Notes: generated from the sequence alone by a model not told the origin. Shown: positions 35,306 to 44,228, numbered from the stretch's first letter. The stretch is 64,000 nucleotides of DNA from an uncultured Sulfitobacter sp. (GCF_947502895.1 NZ_CANNBM010000002.1:868001-932000), one strand, 5' to 3'. Program-made: numbers and translations.

Positions 35306-36573
35306 TCGTCTTTGATCCGCTCGATATCTGCGCCCACGCCAGAGAGTTTGGTCACGACGTGTTCATATCCGCGATCAAGGTGGTAGACGCGGCTGACTTT
35401 TGTTTCGCCCTGTGCTGCCATGCCCGCGAGGATCAGCGAGACGGAGGCGCGCAGATCAGTGGCCATGACGGGGGCGCCTTTAAGTTTGTCGACGCCCGTG
35501 ACGATGGCTTTGCCGCCCTGCACTTCGACCTTTGCGCCCATGCGGATCAGTTCCGGTGCGTGCATAAAGCGGTTCTCGAAGATCTTTTCTTCCAGCGTGG
35601 AGGTGCCTTCAGCCGTGCACAACAGCGCCATCATCTGCGCCTGCAGATCGGTTGGGAAACCCGGGAACGGCTCGGTTGTGACATCTACGGCTTGCACGCG
35701 GTCGGTGCGGCGTTTGACCTTGAGGCCCTTGGCGGTCTCGGTGACTTCGATGCCTGCAGCGTCAAGCTTTTCACAAAATGCGCCAACAAGATTGATGCGG
35801 CCGCCCAGCAGTTCGACTTCACCACCGCAGATCGCGGGCGCCAGCATATATGTACCAAGCTCGATACGGTCGGTGACGACGGGATGGGTTGCAGCGCCCA
35901 GACGGTCAACGCCCTGAATTGTGATGGTCGAGGTGCCATCGCCCTCGATCTGCGCACCCATGCGGCGCAGGCAATCTGCAAGATCGACGATCTCTGGCTC
36001 GCGCGCGGCGTTGTTGATGACGGTGGTGCCTTTGGCCAGTGCGGCCGCCATCATGATGTTTTCGGTGGCCCCTACCGAGGCGAAAGGGAAATCAATTACT
36101 GCGCCCTTGAGGCGGCCGCCGCTCGCCTTGGCATAGAGATATCCATCGCGCAGATCGATGCTGGCGCCCATCTTTTCCAGCCCGTCGGTGTGGATATCCA
36201 TCGGGCGTGCGCCAATGGCACAACCGCCCGGGAGCGAAACCTCGGCGTAGCCTTCGCGTGCGAGGAGCGGGCCAAGGACCAGATTAGAAGCGCGCATTTT
36301 ACGCACGATATCGTATTCGGCGCGTGTGTTGATCGCACCGTGGCAAGACATGGAAATCACGCGGCCTTCCTGAAGCGTAGTAATCTCGGCACCCAGCGAT
36401 TGCAAAAGCTGGGTCATGGTGCGGATGTCTGACAGGCGCGGCGCATTGGTCAGCGTCAGCGGTTCTTCACTCAGCAGCGTTGCAGGCATCAGGGTGAGAC
36501 AGGCGTTTTTCGCACCTGCAATCGGGATTGATCCTTTGAGCGGCCCGCCGCCCCGTACCAGAATTGCGTCCAT
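35302..36573 (-). CDS. murA: UDP-N-acetylglucosamine 1-carboxyvinyltransferase
   Basis: A 423-residue cytoplasmic enzyme of the EPT fold that adds enolpyruvate to UDP-GlcNAc, the first committed step of peptidoglycan synthesis. The N-terminal PLKGSIPIAGAKNACL and the loop SLPGGCAIGARPMDIH with catalytic Cys118 are intact, so it should be fosfomycin-sensitive by family knowledge. The length is normal. It is followed with overlap by the DUF2948 gene and preceded by a small basic protein gene three bases upstream. Confidence 0.97.
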   Translation of the reverse strand: MDAILVRGGGPLKGSIPIAGAKNACLTLMPATLLSEEPLTLTNAPRLSDIRTMTQLLQSLGAEITTLQEGRVISMSCHGAINTRAEYDIVRKMRASNLVLGPLLAREGYAEVSLPGGCAIGARPMDIHTDGLEKMGASIDLRDGYLYAKASGGRLKGAVIDFPFASVGATENIMMAAALAKGTTVINNAAREPEIVDLADCLRRMGAQIEGDGTSTITIQGVDRLGAATHPVVTDRIELGTYMLAPAICGGEVELLGGRINLVGAFCEKLDAAGIEVTETAKGLKVKRRTDRVQAVDVTTEPFPGFPTDLQAQMMALLCTAEGTSTLEEKIFENRFMHAPELIRMGAKVEVQGGKAIVTGVDKLKGAPVMATDLRASVSLILAGMAAQGETKVSRVYHLDRGYEHVVTKLSGVGADIERIKDE

Positions 36574-36576
36574 GCC

Positions 36577-36774
36577 TTATGTTTCCTTGTTTTCTGCGTC
36601 TTGCGCGCTGCCTGTGGAAGCACTCTGTGTCACATCTGCCGCACGCGCACGCGCCTGCCCCTTGCGCCGGGCCATATTGGCCTTCAACGCCTGAGACAGC
36701 CGCGCCTGCTTGCGCGCAGCTTCTTCTGCTTTGGCCGATTGGGCCGGTGTTTGCGAGTGCTCTTTGTCTGCCAT
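36577..36774 (-). CDS. Small basic helical protein upstream of murA
   Basis: A 65-residue, Ala/Lys/Arg/Gln-rich protein with a central helical segment (EEAARKQARLSQALKANMARRKGQARARA) and disordered ends. No signal peptide or cysteines. It ends three bases before murA and is likely cotranscribed with it. Short basic proteins at this place are seen in related genomes, from memory; function unknown, though nucleic-acid or ribosome association is possible from the charge. Confidence 0.65.
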   Translation of the reverse strand: MADKEHSQTPAQSAKAEEAARKQARLSQALKANMARRKGQARARAADVTQSASTGSAQDAENKET

Positions 36775-36870
36775 GGCATGTGTCTAGCGCAGGCGCTGCA
36801 CGGGGTCCAGATTACTCGGGAATTTGGCTTGCACGGAATTGATTTTGCCGTTAGTGAGCGCCCTACCAAC

Positions 36871-36945
36871 GCTGTGGTAGCTCAGTGGTAGAGCGCGTCA
36901 TTGGTAATGACGAGGTCGGGAGTTCAATCCTCCCTCACAGCACCA
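36871..36945 (+). tRNA. tRNA-Thr (anticodon GGT), CCA encoded
   Basis: A complete cloverleaf. The 7-base acceptor stem 36871-36877 pairs with 36935-36941 (one G-U at its base). The D arm contains AGCTCAGTGGTAGAGC. The anticodon stem CGTCA/TGACG encloses loop TTGGTAA with anticodon GGT at 36903-36905. The T arm has TTCAATCC. Discriminator A is at 36942 and CCA at 36943-36945. The 3' part of the gene is copied again downstream. Confidence 0.95.
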
Positions 36946-37009
36946 TCAATCCATGACAGTTCCGGCAGACAGCATGCGGCGGCAAGATGGCCAGACTGGA
37001 CGCACCCTG
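36918..37009 (+). repeat. 92-base repeat, copy 1 (includes tRNA-Thr 3' end)
   Basis: It starts in the T arm of tRNA-Thr, covers the T loop, the 3' acceptor strand and CCA, and continues 64 bases beyond the tRNA. It matches copy 2 at 37026-37117 with three differences. The period is 108 bases. Confidence 0.9.
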
Positions 37010-37025
37010 CGGGTACGCTGAGTGC

Positions 37026-37117
37026 GGGAGTTCAATCCTCCCTCACAGCACCATCAATCCCTGACAGTTCCGGCAGACAGCATGCGGCGGCACGATGGCC
37101 CGACTGGACGCACCCTG
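37026..37117 (+). repeat. 92-base repeat, copy 2 (truncated tRNA-Thr)
   Basis: It repeats 36918-37009 with three substitutions, all A in copy 1 and C in copy 2. It carries the T arm, 3' acceptor strand and CCA of tRNA-Thr, but its upstream 16 bases do not resemble the anticodon arm, so it is a tRNA fragment and not a second tRNA. The remainder of 36946-37151 holds no gene that I can support. Confidence 0.9.
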
Positions 37118-37151
37118 TTTCCACCCACACGCGGGCAGCGTACTATTTGTC

Positions 37152-38294
37152 TCAGCCCAATATGCGCAATAATTCCGGGGATGGTTTGCCTGTGGTGGGC
37201 AAGCCCTTGCTGGCCTGATAGGCGCGGATCGCTTTTTCGCTGTTGGGGCCGATCACACCATCGCTGCCGCCTGTGTCAAAGCCGCGCGCGGTGAGGCCTT
37301 TTTGCAAGGCAACGCGGTCATCCTTTGTCAGACCGTTTGCATCGGGTGGAAAGCTGCCCCGCAGCGGGCCCGCACCGCCGATGCGGTCGGCCAGATGGCC
37401 CACGCCGATCGCGTAGGCGTCAGAGTTGTTATAGCGTTTGATCGCGCGGAAGTTGCGGGTCACGGAAAAACGCGGGCCGCCCCGCTGGGGCTGGATGATG
37501 CTACCGTTTGGCGCGCCACTGCCCACTTCGCCGCCCCATTTAACGCCACGGGTCCAACCGTTGCGTTGCAGATAAGCGGCGGTGGAGGCCAACGCATCGG
37601 TAGGATCTTCGGACCAGATGTCGCGCCGACCGTCGCCTGTAAAATCTACCGCAAACGCTTGGTAAGATGTGGGAATAAACTGTGTGTGGCCCATGGCCCC
37701 TGCCCATGATCCTGTCATGCCGGCGGGCGTGATATCGCCGTTCTGAAGGATTTTCAGCGCCGCAATCAGTTGCTTTTCAAAAAACGCGCCGCGCCGTCCG
37801 TCATAGGCCAGCGTCGAAGTGGCCGAGATTACGGGTACGTTGCCGCGCCGCTCGCCGAAATAGCTTTCAAGCCCCCAGACGGCACAGATGATTTCCGCGT
37901 CAACACCGTAGCGGCCCTCAAGCGTTTGAAGCGTACCGCGCTGGCGGGCAAAAGCCGCGCGGCCTTTGCTGACACGTTCGTCAGAGGCCGCGATGGAGAG
38001 GTAATCCTCAAGGCTGCGTTTGAATTCGGTCTGGTTGCGGTCGCGCTTTACGCAGCCGGGCAGATAACCTGTGCCGCGAAAGGCCGCGTTGAGTGTTGAT
38101 GAAGAAATGCCACGCGATGCCGCACGGCTGCGAAAGCTGGCGACCCATGCGTCGTATCCTGCGTTGGGTGTAGGGCGCAGATCAGGCGGGAGCCCCACTG
38201 ACGGAACACTGCTGGTCGATGTCGCAGCCCCACCACATGCCGAAAGCGCAAGAGCGCCCAAGCCTAGTCCGAAATTCCGCCGTGAAACTGTCAT
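37152..38294 (-). CDS. Lytic murein transglycosylase, MltB family, with peptidoglycan-binding domain
   Basis: A 380-residue lipoprotein. The signal region contains a twin arginine (SRRNFGLGLGALALSAC) and a lipobox ending at Cys20. The catalytic SLT_2-type domain (about 45-300) has the acid Glu143 in VWGLESYFGERRG, plus AGAMGHTQFIPTSYQAFAVDF and DIWSEDPTDALASTAAYL. The C-terminal PG_binding_1 domain (about 315-380) has VALQKGLTARGFDTGGSDGVIGPNS. It cleaves glycan strands to 1,6-anhydro ends at the periplasmic face of the outer membrane. It lies just after the duplicated tRNA end. Confidence 0.93.
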   Translation of the reverse strand: MTVSRRNFGLGLGALALSACGGAATSTSSVPSVGLPPDLRPTPNAGYDAWVASFRSRAASRGISSSTLNAAFRGTGYLPGCVKRDRNQTEFKRSLEDYLSIAASDERVSKGRAAFARQRGTLQTLEGRYGVDAEIICAVWGLESYFGERRGNVPVISATSTLAYDGRRGAFFEKQLIAALKILQNGDITPAGMTGSWAGAMGHTQFIPTSYQAFAVDFTGDGRRDIWSEDPTDALASTAAYLQRNGWTRGVKWGGEVGSGAPNGSIIQPQRGGPRFSVTRNFRAIKRYNNSDAYAIGVGHLADRIGGAGPLRGSFPPDANGLTKDDRVALQKGLTARGFDTGGSDGVIGPNSEKAIRAYQASKGLPTTGKPSPELLRILG

Positions 38295-38408
38295 GTTCTG
38301 CTGCCCCGCGTTGTGCGCCTGTGTTTTCTACTATGCTAGCTGATTGGCAGGGCATGGCAACAGAATTAGGAGAGGCCACGCGGCCCTTCGCCGACGCATG
38401 ACAGGCGA

Positions 38409-38858
38409 TCAGGGCTGGTACAGCGGCACTGTGGACATGGACATTTTCGCAGACCCGTTCTGCACATCGCGGGCGTGACTGATATAGATCAACGTCTGGT
38501 TGGCCTCGTCAAAGATGCGTTTCACCTTGATCGATTTGAAAACAATCGAACGACCCTTGGTAAACACATCCTCCCCTTCATCATCGCGGTTGATATCCCC
38601 CACTGTGATGGGGCCGGTCTGACGGCAAGAGATTGACGAGTTGGAAGGGTCCTCGAACCAGTTGCCTTTTTGCAGACGGTCTATCAGACCGCGCTCGAAA
38701 TAGGTCACGTGACAGGTCACGCCTGTCACTTTCGGATCGGCAAGCGCCTCGATAATCAGGTCATTCCCCAGCCAGTCAACATCGACATTGCCGACCTGCT
38801 CGGCAGCGAGGGTTGAGGGAAGGGCGAAGGCGGCAGCGGCAATTATTTTTTTCATCAT
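38409..38858 (-). CDS. CreA family periplasmic protein
   Basis: A 149-residue exported protein with a signal peptide (KKIIAAAAFALPSTLAAE). The mature part shows the CreA landmarks: VGNVDVDWLGNDLIIEALADPKVTGVTCHV, RGLIDRLQKGNWFEDPSNSSISCRQTGPI and FKSIKVKRIFD. Two cysteines could form a disulfide. The start is one of two adjacent ATG codons (38858 or 38855), both after AGGGGG. The family has no defined function. It diverges from the radical SAM gene. Confidence 0.87.
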   Translation of the reverse strand: MMKKIIAAAAFALPSTLAAEQVGNVDVDWLGNDLIIEALADPKVTGVTCHVTYFERGLIDRLQKGNWFEDPSNSSISCRQTGPITVGDINRDDEGEDVFTKGRSIVFKSIKVKRIFDEANQTLIYISHARDVQNGSAKMSMSTVPLYQP

Positions 38859-38961
38859 GCCCCCTAACGCACAAAACCCTGCGATGTTCCGCCGCAGGCG
38901 AAATAATAACCGGACACGTAATTCCCTTGCCAGCGCAAGCGGTGGAACATTATAAGAACAT

Positions 38962-40197
38962 ATGGCAAAAATGAACCTCAAAGAAAAGCTGGCGTTGCTG
39001 AGCGATGCGGCGAAATATGACGCCTCTTGTGCGTCGTCTGGCACCACGCGGCGTAGCAGTGCAGATGGCAAGGGGCTGGGCAGTACCGAAGGGTCGGGCA
39101 TATGCCATGCCTACGCCCCTGACGGGCGATGCATTAGCCTGCTCAAAATTCTGATGACAAATTTTTGCATCTATGACTGCGCCTATTGCATCAACCGTGT
39201 GTCATCGAATGTGCCGCGTGCGCGATTCTCGGTGGAGGAGGTTGTGCATCTGACCACCGAGTTTTATCGGCGTAATTATATCGAAGGGCTGTTTTTGTCG
39301 TCAGGCATCATCAGAAGCCCCGACGATACGATGGCCGACATGGTGCGGATTGCGCGCAGCCTGCGCAATGACCATCACTTTCGCGGCTACATTCATCTCA
39401 AAACCATCCCCGATGCGGCCCCTGAGCTAATCGAGGAAGCAGGGCTGCTGGCGGACCGTCTGTCGATGAACATCGAATTGCCCACGGACGCAGGTATCAA
39501 TACCTATGCGCCCGAAAAGAACCCCCACGAGATCCGCCGCGCGATGGGGCGGGTCGAGTTGCGCAAGCAGGCAGCCAAAGAGAAGACCCATACAGGACGG
39601 CGCGCGGCCAAATTCGCGCCCGCAGGGCAGAGCACGCAATTGATTGTAGGGGCGGATGGCGCGAATGACGCCACGATTTTGCAAAGCAGCACAAGGCTTT
39701 ACAGCTCGTACAAGTTGAAGCGGGTCTATTATTCTGCCTTTTCACCCATTCCTGACAGCACGGCGGCATTGCCGCTGATCAAGCCCCCGCTGGCGCGGGA
39801 GCATCGCTTGTATCAAGCGGATTGGTTGCTCAGGTTTTACGGGTATCAGGCGGACGAGATCGCCTCGGCCGCAGAGGGCGGGATGCTGGACCTTGAGATT
39901 GACCCCAAGCTGGCATGGGCGCTGGCCAACCGTGCGGTATTTCCGGTGGATGTGAACCGTGCGGGGCGCGATATGTTGCTGCGCGTGCCGGGGTTCGGGA
40001 CGAAATCAGTCGCGCGGATATTATCCGCACGGCGCTCGGGCGCTTTGGGCTTTGGCGATCTGAAACGTATCGGCGCGCTGGTGAACAAGGCCAAGCCGTT
40101 TATCACCACGCGCGACTGGTCGCCGGGTGGGTTAACGGATGCCGTAAATCTGCGTGCGCGGTTCGCCCCCCCGCCAGAGCAGCTGAGCCTGCTGTGA
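38962..40197 (+). CDS. Putative DNA modification/repair radical SAM protein
   Basis: A 411-residue radical SAM enzyme with the [4Fe-4S] motif Cys69-X3-Cys73-X2-Cys76 (NFCIYDCAYCINR). The N-terminal DAAKYDASCASSG and CHAYAPDGRCISLLKILMT are typical of the family known as putative DNA modification/repair radical SAM protein. The C-terminus has a helix-hairpin-helix-like segment (VNRAGRDMLLRVPGFGTKSVARILSARR), fitting DNA binding. Its stop overlaps the start of the UdgX fusion gene (GTGA), so the two are coupled. The chemical reaction is unknown. Confidence 0.9.
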   Translation: MAKMNLKEKLALLSDAAKYDASCASSGTTRRSSADGKGLGSTEGSGICHAYAPDGRCISLLKILMTNFCIYDCAYCINRVSSNVPRARFSVEEVVHLTTEFYRRNYIEGLFLSSGIIRSPDDTMADMVRIARSLRNDHHFRGYIHLKTIPDAAPELIEEAGLLADRLSMNIELPTDAGINTYAPEKNPHEIRRAMGRVELRKQAAKEKTHTGRRAAKFAPAGQSTQLIVGADGANDATILQSSTRLYSSYKLKRVYYSAFSPIPDSTAALPLIKPPLAREHRLYQADWLLRFYGYQADEIASAAEGGMLDLEIDPKLAWALANRAVFPVDVNRAGRDMLLRVPGFGTKSVARILSARRSGALGFGDLKRIGALVNKAKPFITTRDWSPGGLTDAVNLRARFAPPPEQLSLL

Positions 40198-41597
40198 TCT
40201 ACGCGCCCCAGTTGCCGCGCCTTGGCACCTTTGAGGCGTGGCGCGATGCCGCTCGCGCGCTGGCCAGCAACGACGTGCCACCCGAAGACGTAGAATGGGC
40301 GATGGAGGGCGCAGAGGCGGGCCTGTTTGGTGGCGGGGCCGCCCTGCCAGATGCCCGTGAGATGTCAGTGCCGCGGGGATTTGTACAGCTGGCCAAGCTG
40401 GTCTGTGCAAGCCGTGCTGTAGGCGCGCATGATTTGCTCTACCGTGTGTTGCTGCGCTGTCGCGGCAACGGCAATCTGTTGAGCAATCGGGCAGACCCGC
40501 AGGTGCAGCAGCTAGAGGTTTGGGCCAAGAACATCCGCCGCGATATGCACAAGATGAAAGCTTTTGTGCGGTTTCGCGAGGTCACGCCGCAAGGCGCCAA
40601 CCGCCGCCAGTTCCTGAGCTGGTTTGAACCGGATCACCGCATTGAAGAACTGATCGCGCCGTTTTTTACGCGACGTTTCGGGGATATGGATTGGGTCATC
40701 GTCACGCCAGAGGTCACAACGCGGTTTGAGGGCGGGGAACTGAGCCATGAATCAATCACAAGCGAGCGGCTGGACCTGAGCGATGAAACCGAGGATCTGT
40801 GGCGGACGTATTACGCAAATATCTTCAATCCTGCGCGCCTGAAAATCAAAGCGATGCAGTCTGAGATGCCCAAGAAATATTGGAAGAACCTGCCAGAGGC
40901 TGATCTGATCCCGGGGCTGATCGCACAGGCCGAAGCGCGGGTGCGCCAGATGCAAAAAGATGCGCCTACCCTGCCGCCGATCCGTGCGGAGCGGATATTG
41001 GAGCGTTTGCCTGTACGCGCGGGGCAAGACGACCTGCACAGTTGCGCGCGCTGTCCACTGGGCGCGCAGGCCACGCAAGCAGTGGGGGGCGCTGGCCCTC
41101 TGGACGCGCCCCTGATGATTGTCGGCGAGCAACCGGGTGACCACGAGGATTTGGCAGGCAAGCCCTTCGTCGGCCCTGCGGGGCAGTTATTTGACGAGAT
41201 TGCCGCCCAAGCGGGGCTGGACCGTTCGGCGGCCTATGTGACCAACGCGGTCAAACATTTCAAATTCACCCCCCGCGGCAAACGCCGCATCCATCAAAGC
41301 CCGAACCGATCAGAGATCGATGCCTGCCGCATCTGGCTAACCCGTGAAATCGCACAGGTAAGCCCTGCCCTGATTGTGGCGCTGGGGGCAACTGCCGCGC
41401 AGGCGCTGACAGGTAATGGCGCACAAATCATGCAGCGGCGCGGACGGGTCGAGCAGGGGCTGGACGGGCTGCCTGTTCTGATCGCGCTGCATCCCTCGGC
41501 GATTCTGCGCAGCGATCAAAGCGCGCAGATGCGTGCTGCTTTGCTCGCTGACTTACAGCTCGCAGCCCAAATGATAGAAGAGATATCTGCACTATAG
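40194..41597 (+). CDS. udgX: DUF4130 - UdgX fusion, uracil-DNA cross-linking glycosylase family
   Basis: A 467-residue two-domain protein. The N-terminal half (about 1-250) is the DUF4130 DNA-metabolism domain (KAFVRFREV, FEPDHRIEELIAPFFTRRFGDMDW). The C-terminal half is a family 4-like uracil-DNA glycosylase: four-cysteine cluster region (DDLHSCARCPLG), GEQPGDHEDLAGKPFVGPAGQL from residue 311, and the UdgX-specific loop KRRIHQ with His367, the residue that in UdgX forms a covalent bond to the abasic site. The start is GTG at 40194, overlapping the radical SAM stop. It should act in uracil repair together with that partner. Confidence 0.92.
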   Translation: MIYAPQLPRLGTFEAWRDAARALASNDVPPEDVEWAMEGAEAGLFGGGAALPDAREMSVPRGFVQLAKLVCASRAVGAHDLLYRVLLRCRGNGNLLSNRADPQVQQLEVWAKNIRRDMHKMKAFVRFREVTPQGANRRQFLSWFEPDHRIEELIAPFFTRRFGDMDWVIVTPEVTTRFEGGELSHESITSERLDLSDETEDLWRTYYANIFNPARLKIKAMQSEMPKKYWKNLPEADLIPGLIAQAEARVRQMQKDAPTLPPIRAERILERLPVRAGQDDLHSCARCPLGAQATQAVGGAGPLDAPLMIVGEQPGDHEDLAGKPFVGPAGQLFDEIAAQAGLDRSAAYVTNAVKHFKFTPRGKRRIHQSPNRSEIDACRIWLTREIAQVSPALIVALGATAAQALTGNGAQIMQRRGRVEQGLDGLPVLIALHPSAILRSDQSAQMRAALLADLQLAAQMIEEISAL

Positions 41598-41750
41598 CGC
41601 TTTAGTTTCAGTGTTTAAACGGGAGTGGTATCTGGCACTGTCATCATTGCGCGGGAAAAAGCGTCTGACGCGGCGATACGGCGCAGGAATGCCGAAACTG
41701 GTCGATTTCCTCCACGTGCAACAGTATACTGCAATTCTTAGGGACCAACA

Positions 41751-41764
41751 TTGATGTAGATCAA
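41751..41764. promoter_or_regulatory. FNR box at the fnrL start
   Basis: TTGAT-GTAG-ATCAA, a perfect match to the FNR consensus. It ends 3 bases before the fnrL ATG, where a ribosome site would normally be. This position suggests autoregulation, most easily repression. Confidence 0.8.
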
Positions 41765-41767
41765 ATT

Positions 41768-42499
41768 ATGACACTTCCGATCTTGCGTGATTTCAAATGC
41801 AGCCACTGCCCGATTCGCCATCGTGCTGTCTGTTCCCACTGCGACGCTGACGAGTTGAGTGCGCTCGAAAGTATCAAAAGCTACCGTAGTTTTTCTGCGG
41901 GCGAGACGATTCTGTGGCGCGGTGAGCCGCTGGAGTATGTGGCCTCTCTTGTGACGGGGGTCGCGGCGTTGTCCAAAACGCTGGAAGACGGGCGTACGCA
42001 GATGGTGGGCCTGTTGCTGCCGTCCGATTTCATTGGCCGTCCGGGACGGGACGAGATCGAATTTGACGTGACCGCCACCACCGATGTGACCCTGTGTTGT
42101 TTTGCACGTTCCCCGTTCGAGCAGCTTATGCAGGCAACGCCGCATCTGACCCAGCGCATTATGGAACTGGCGCTGGACGAGCTGGATGCCGCACGCGACT
42201 GGATGTTGCTGCTGGGGCGGAAAACGGCGCGTGAAAAGATTGCCACATTCATCGAAATGCTGGTGAGACGCGCGCCCAGCGAGGCGGGCACGAATACATC
42301 GGTGATTCCGCTCAGCATGACGCGCGACCAGATCGCCAACTATCTGGGTCTGACCCTAGAAACCGTCAGCCGCCATTTCAACGCCCTGAAAAAAGAGGGG
42401 GTGATCGAGTTCACGGATCGCAAGTTTGTAGCGGTCAAGAACCTGAAAGCATTGCGAATTGCGACAGGCGACGACACAGACATACAAGTTGCACTGTAA
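41768..42499 (+). CDS. fnrL: FNR-type oxygen-sensing transcriptional regulator
   Basis: A 243-residue CRP/FNR family regulator. Cysteines 11, 14, 22 and 25 near the N-terminus and the pair at 110/111 supply ligands for an oxygen-labile [4Fe-4S] cluster. A cyclic-nucleotide-fold domain follows, then the C-terminal helix-turn-helix MTRDQIANYLGLTLETVSRHFNAL, whose recognition helix has the E-SR arrangement that reads TTGAT half-sites. It activates microaerobic genes; the cco genes next door carry its sites. No good ribosome site precedes the ATG because an FNR box fills that space, so the message may be leaderless or weakly translated. Confidence 0.95.
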   Translation: MTLPILRDFKCSHCPIRHRAVCSHCDADELSALESIKSYRSFSAGETILWRGEPLEYVASLVTGVAALSKTLEDGRTQMVGLLLPSDFIGRPGRDEIEFDVTATTDVTLCCFARSPFEQLMQATPHLTQRIMELALDELDAARDWMLLLGRKTAREKIATFIEMLVRRAPSEAGTNTSVIPLSMTRDQIANYLGLTLETVSRHFNALKKEGVIEFTDRKFVAVKNLKALRIATGDDTDIQVAL

Positions 42500-42509
42500 G
42501 CGTAGCCTC

Positions 42510-42523
42510 TTGATCCAGATCAA
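42510..42523. promoter_or_regulatory. FNR box upstream of ccoN
   Basis: TTGAT-CCAG-ATCAA, a perfect FNR site centred about 92 bases before the ccoN start. The distance fits activation of a promoter with a leader of roughly 50 bases. It should drive ccoNOQP under low oxygen. Confidence 0.85.
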
Positions 42524-42608
42524 AGATCGTCCGGCCCACCTGCCCTAAACCTCTCGTAAGAACAACACGCGCCATGCCGCGTGCGTGTTGCTAGTGCGAG
42601 GGACATCT

Positions 42609-44219
42609 ATGAACTACGTAAAACTATTGCTCCTTGGAGGTGTGACGCTTTTTGCGGCCATCGCCAGCAGCTGGGCGCGCGATCTTGCGTACCAGCTTCA
42701 TGCCGTTTTGATCATGTTGATCGCGGCCTTCATGTTTATCCGCGTCTTGCGTCAGACGGACGAGCCGATCATGGCTTCGCCGCAGGGCATGTACGCAGAC
42801 GGCGTGATCCGGGCAGGTGTCATAGCCACCGCGTTCTGGGGTATCGCCGGATTTCTGGTGGGGACGTATATCGCGTTTCAGCTGGCCTTTCCCGGACTGA
42901 ACCTTGACTGGGCGCAACCCTACGCAAACTTTGGCCGTCTACGCCCACTGCACACCAGCGCGGTGATTTTCGCGTTTGGCGGCAACGCGTTGATCGCCAC
43001 ATCGTTCTACGTGGTGCAACGCACCAGCGGTGTGCGGCTCTGGGGTGGCAATGCGGGCTGGTTTGTCTTTTGGGGCTATCAGTTGTTCATCGTACTGGCA
43101 GCGACAGGCTACCTTTTGGGGGCCACACAATCCAAAGAATACGCTGAGCCTGAATGGTACGTCGATCTGTGGCTGACTGTTGTCTGGCTAACATATCTGG
43201 CTGTCTTCATGGGCACGATTTTCAAACGGCAGGAACGGCACATCTATGTCGCCAACTGGTTTTATCTGGCGTTCATCGTCACGGTTGCGATGCTGCATGT
43301 GGTCAACAACCTGTCCATTCCTGTCAGCATCTGGGGCAGCAAGTCTGTTCAGGTCTTCTCGGGCGTGCAGGATGCCATGACGCAGTGGTGGTACGGCCAC
43401 AACGCCGTTGGGTTCTTCCTGACTGCGGGTTTCCTAGGCATGATGTACTATTTTGTGCCAAAGCAGGCGGGACGTCCGGTTTACTCTTACAAACTGTCCA
43501 TCATCCACTTCTGGGCGCTGATTTTCTTGTACATCTGGGCGGGTCCGCACCACTTGCACTATACCGCCTTGCCTGACTGGGCTGCGACACTTGGCATGGT
43601 CTTTTCGATCATCCTGTGGATGCCCAGCTGGGGCGGTATGATCAACGGTCTGATGACGCTGCAAGGCGCATGGGACAAGTTGCGCACCGATCCGATCCTG
43701 CGGATGTTCGTCCTCTCGCTCGGGTTCTACGGCATGTCCACCTTCGAGGGTCCGATGATGTCGATCCGCGCTGTAAACTCGCTGAGCCACTATACCGACT
43801 GGACCATCGGTCACGTCCACTCTGGCGCGCTTGGCTGGAACGGCATGATTACATTCGCCTGTATCTATTTCCTGACGCCACGTCTTTGGGGCCGTCCGCA
43901 GATGCACTCCATGAAGGCGATCAGCTGGCACTTCTGGCTCGCGACGCTGGGCATCGTTCTCTACGCCGCTTCCATGTGGGTGTCGGGTATTATGGAAGGT
44001 TTGATGTGGCGTGAGGTGGATGACCAAGGCTTCCTTGTAAACTCCTTTGCCGACACGGTCAGCGCCAAGTTCCCGATGTATGTGGTGCGCGGTTTGGGGG
44101 GTGTGTTGTTCCTCTCTGGTGCAGTCATCATGTGCTGGAACATGTTCATGACCATCCGCGGAGGCAGCCCTGCCTCTGCGACCCTGCCCGCCCGCTACAA
44201 CGCAACACCAGCAGAATAG
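42609..44219 (+). CDS. ccoN: cbb3-type cytochrome c oxidase subunit I
   Basis: A 536-residue catalytic subunit with about 12 membrane helices, carrying heme b, heme b3 and CuB. Visible ligand segments are RPLHTSAVIFAFGGN, WWYGHNAVGFFLTAGFLGMMYYF, WAGPHHLHYTALPDW (CuB histidines) and IGHVHSGALGWNG (heme histidines). It reduces oxygen to water with high affinity and pumps protons. GAGGGAC precedes the ATG. It opens the ccoNOQP operon behind a perfect FNR box. Confidence 0.97.
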   Translation: MNYVKLLLLGGVTLFAAIASSWARDLAYQLHAVLIMLIAAFMFIRVLRQTDEPIMASPQGMYADGVIRAGVIATAFWGIAGFLVGTYIAFQLAFPGLNLDWAQPYANFGRLRPLHTSAVIFAFGGNALIATSFYVVQRTSGVRLWGGNAGWFVFWGYQLFIVLAATGYLLGATQSKEYAEPEWYVDLWLTVVWLTYLAVFMGTIFKRQERHIYVANWFYLAFIVTVAMLHVVNNLSIPVSIWGSKSVQVFSGVQDAMTQWWYGHNAVGFFLTAGFLGMMYYFVPKQAGRPVYSYKLSIIHFWALIFLYIWAGPHHLHYTALPDWAATLGMVFSIILWMPSWGGMINGLMTLQGAWDKLRTDPILRMFVLSLGFYGMSTFEGPMMSIRAVNSLSHYTDWTIGHVHSGALGWNGMITFACIYFLTPRLWGRPQMHSMKAISWHFWLATLGIVLYAASMWVSGIMEGLMWREVDDQGFLVNSFADTVSAKFPMYVVRGLGGVLFLSGAVIMCWNMFMTIRGGSPASATLPARYNATPAE

Positions 44220-44228
44220 GATATAAAA

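Noticed and set aside
37026..37053. Second tRNA gene
   Set aside because: Only the T arm, 3' acceptor strand and CCA are present; no D or anticodon arm lies upstream.
36918..37117. CRISPR-like array
   Set aside because: There are only two 92-base copies with a 16-base gap, derived from a tRNA end, and no cas genes.
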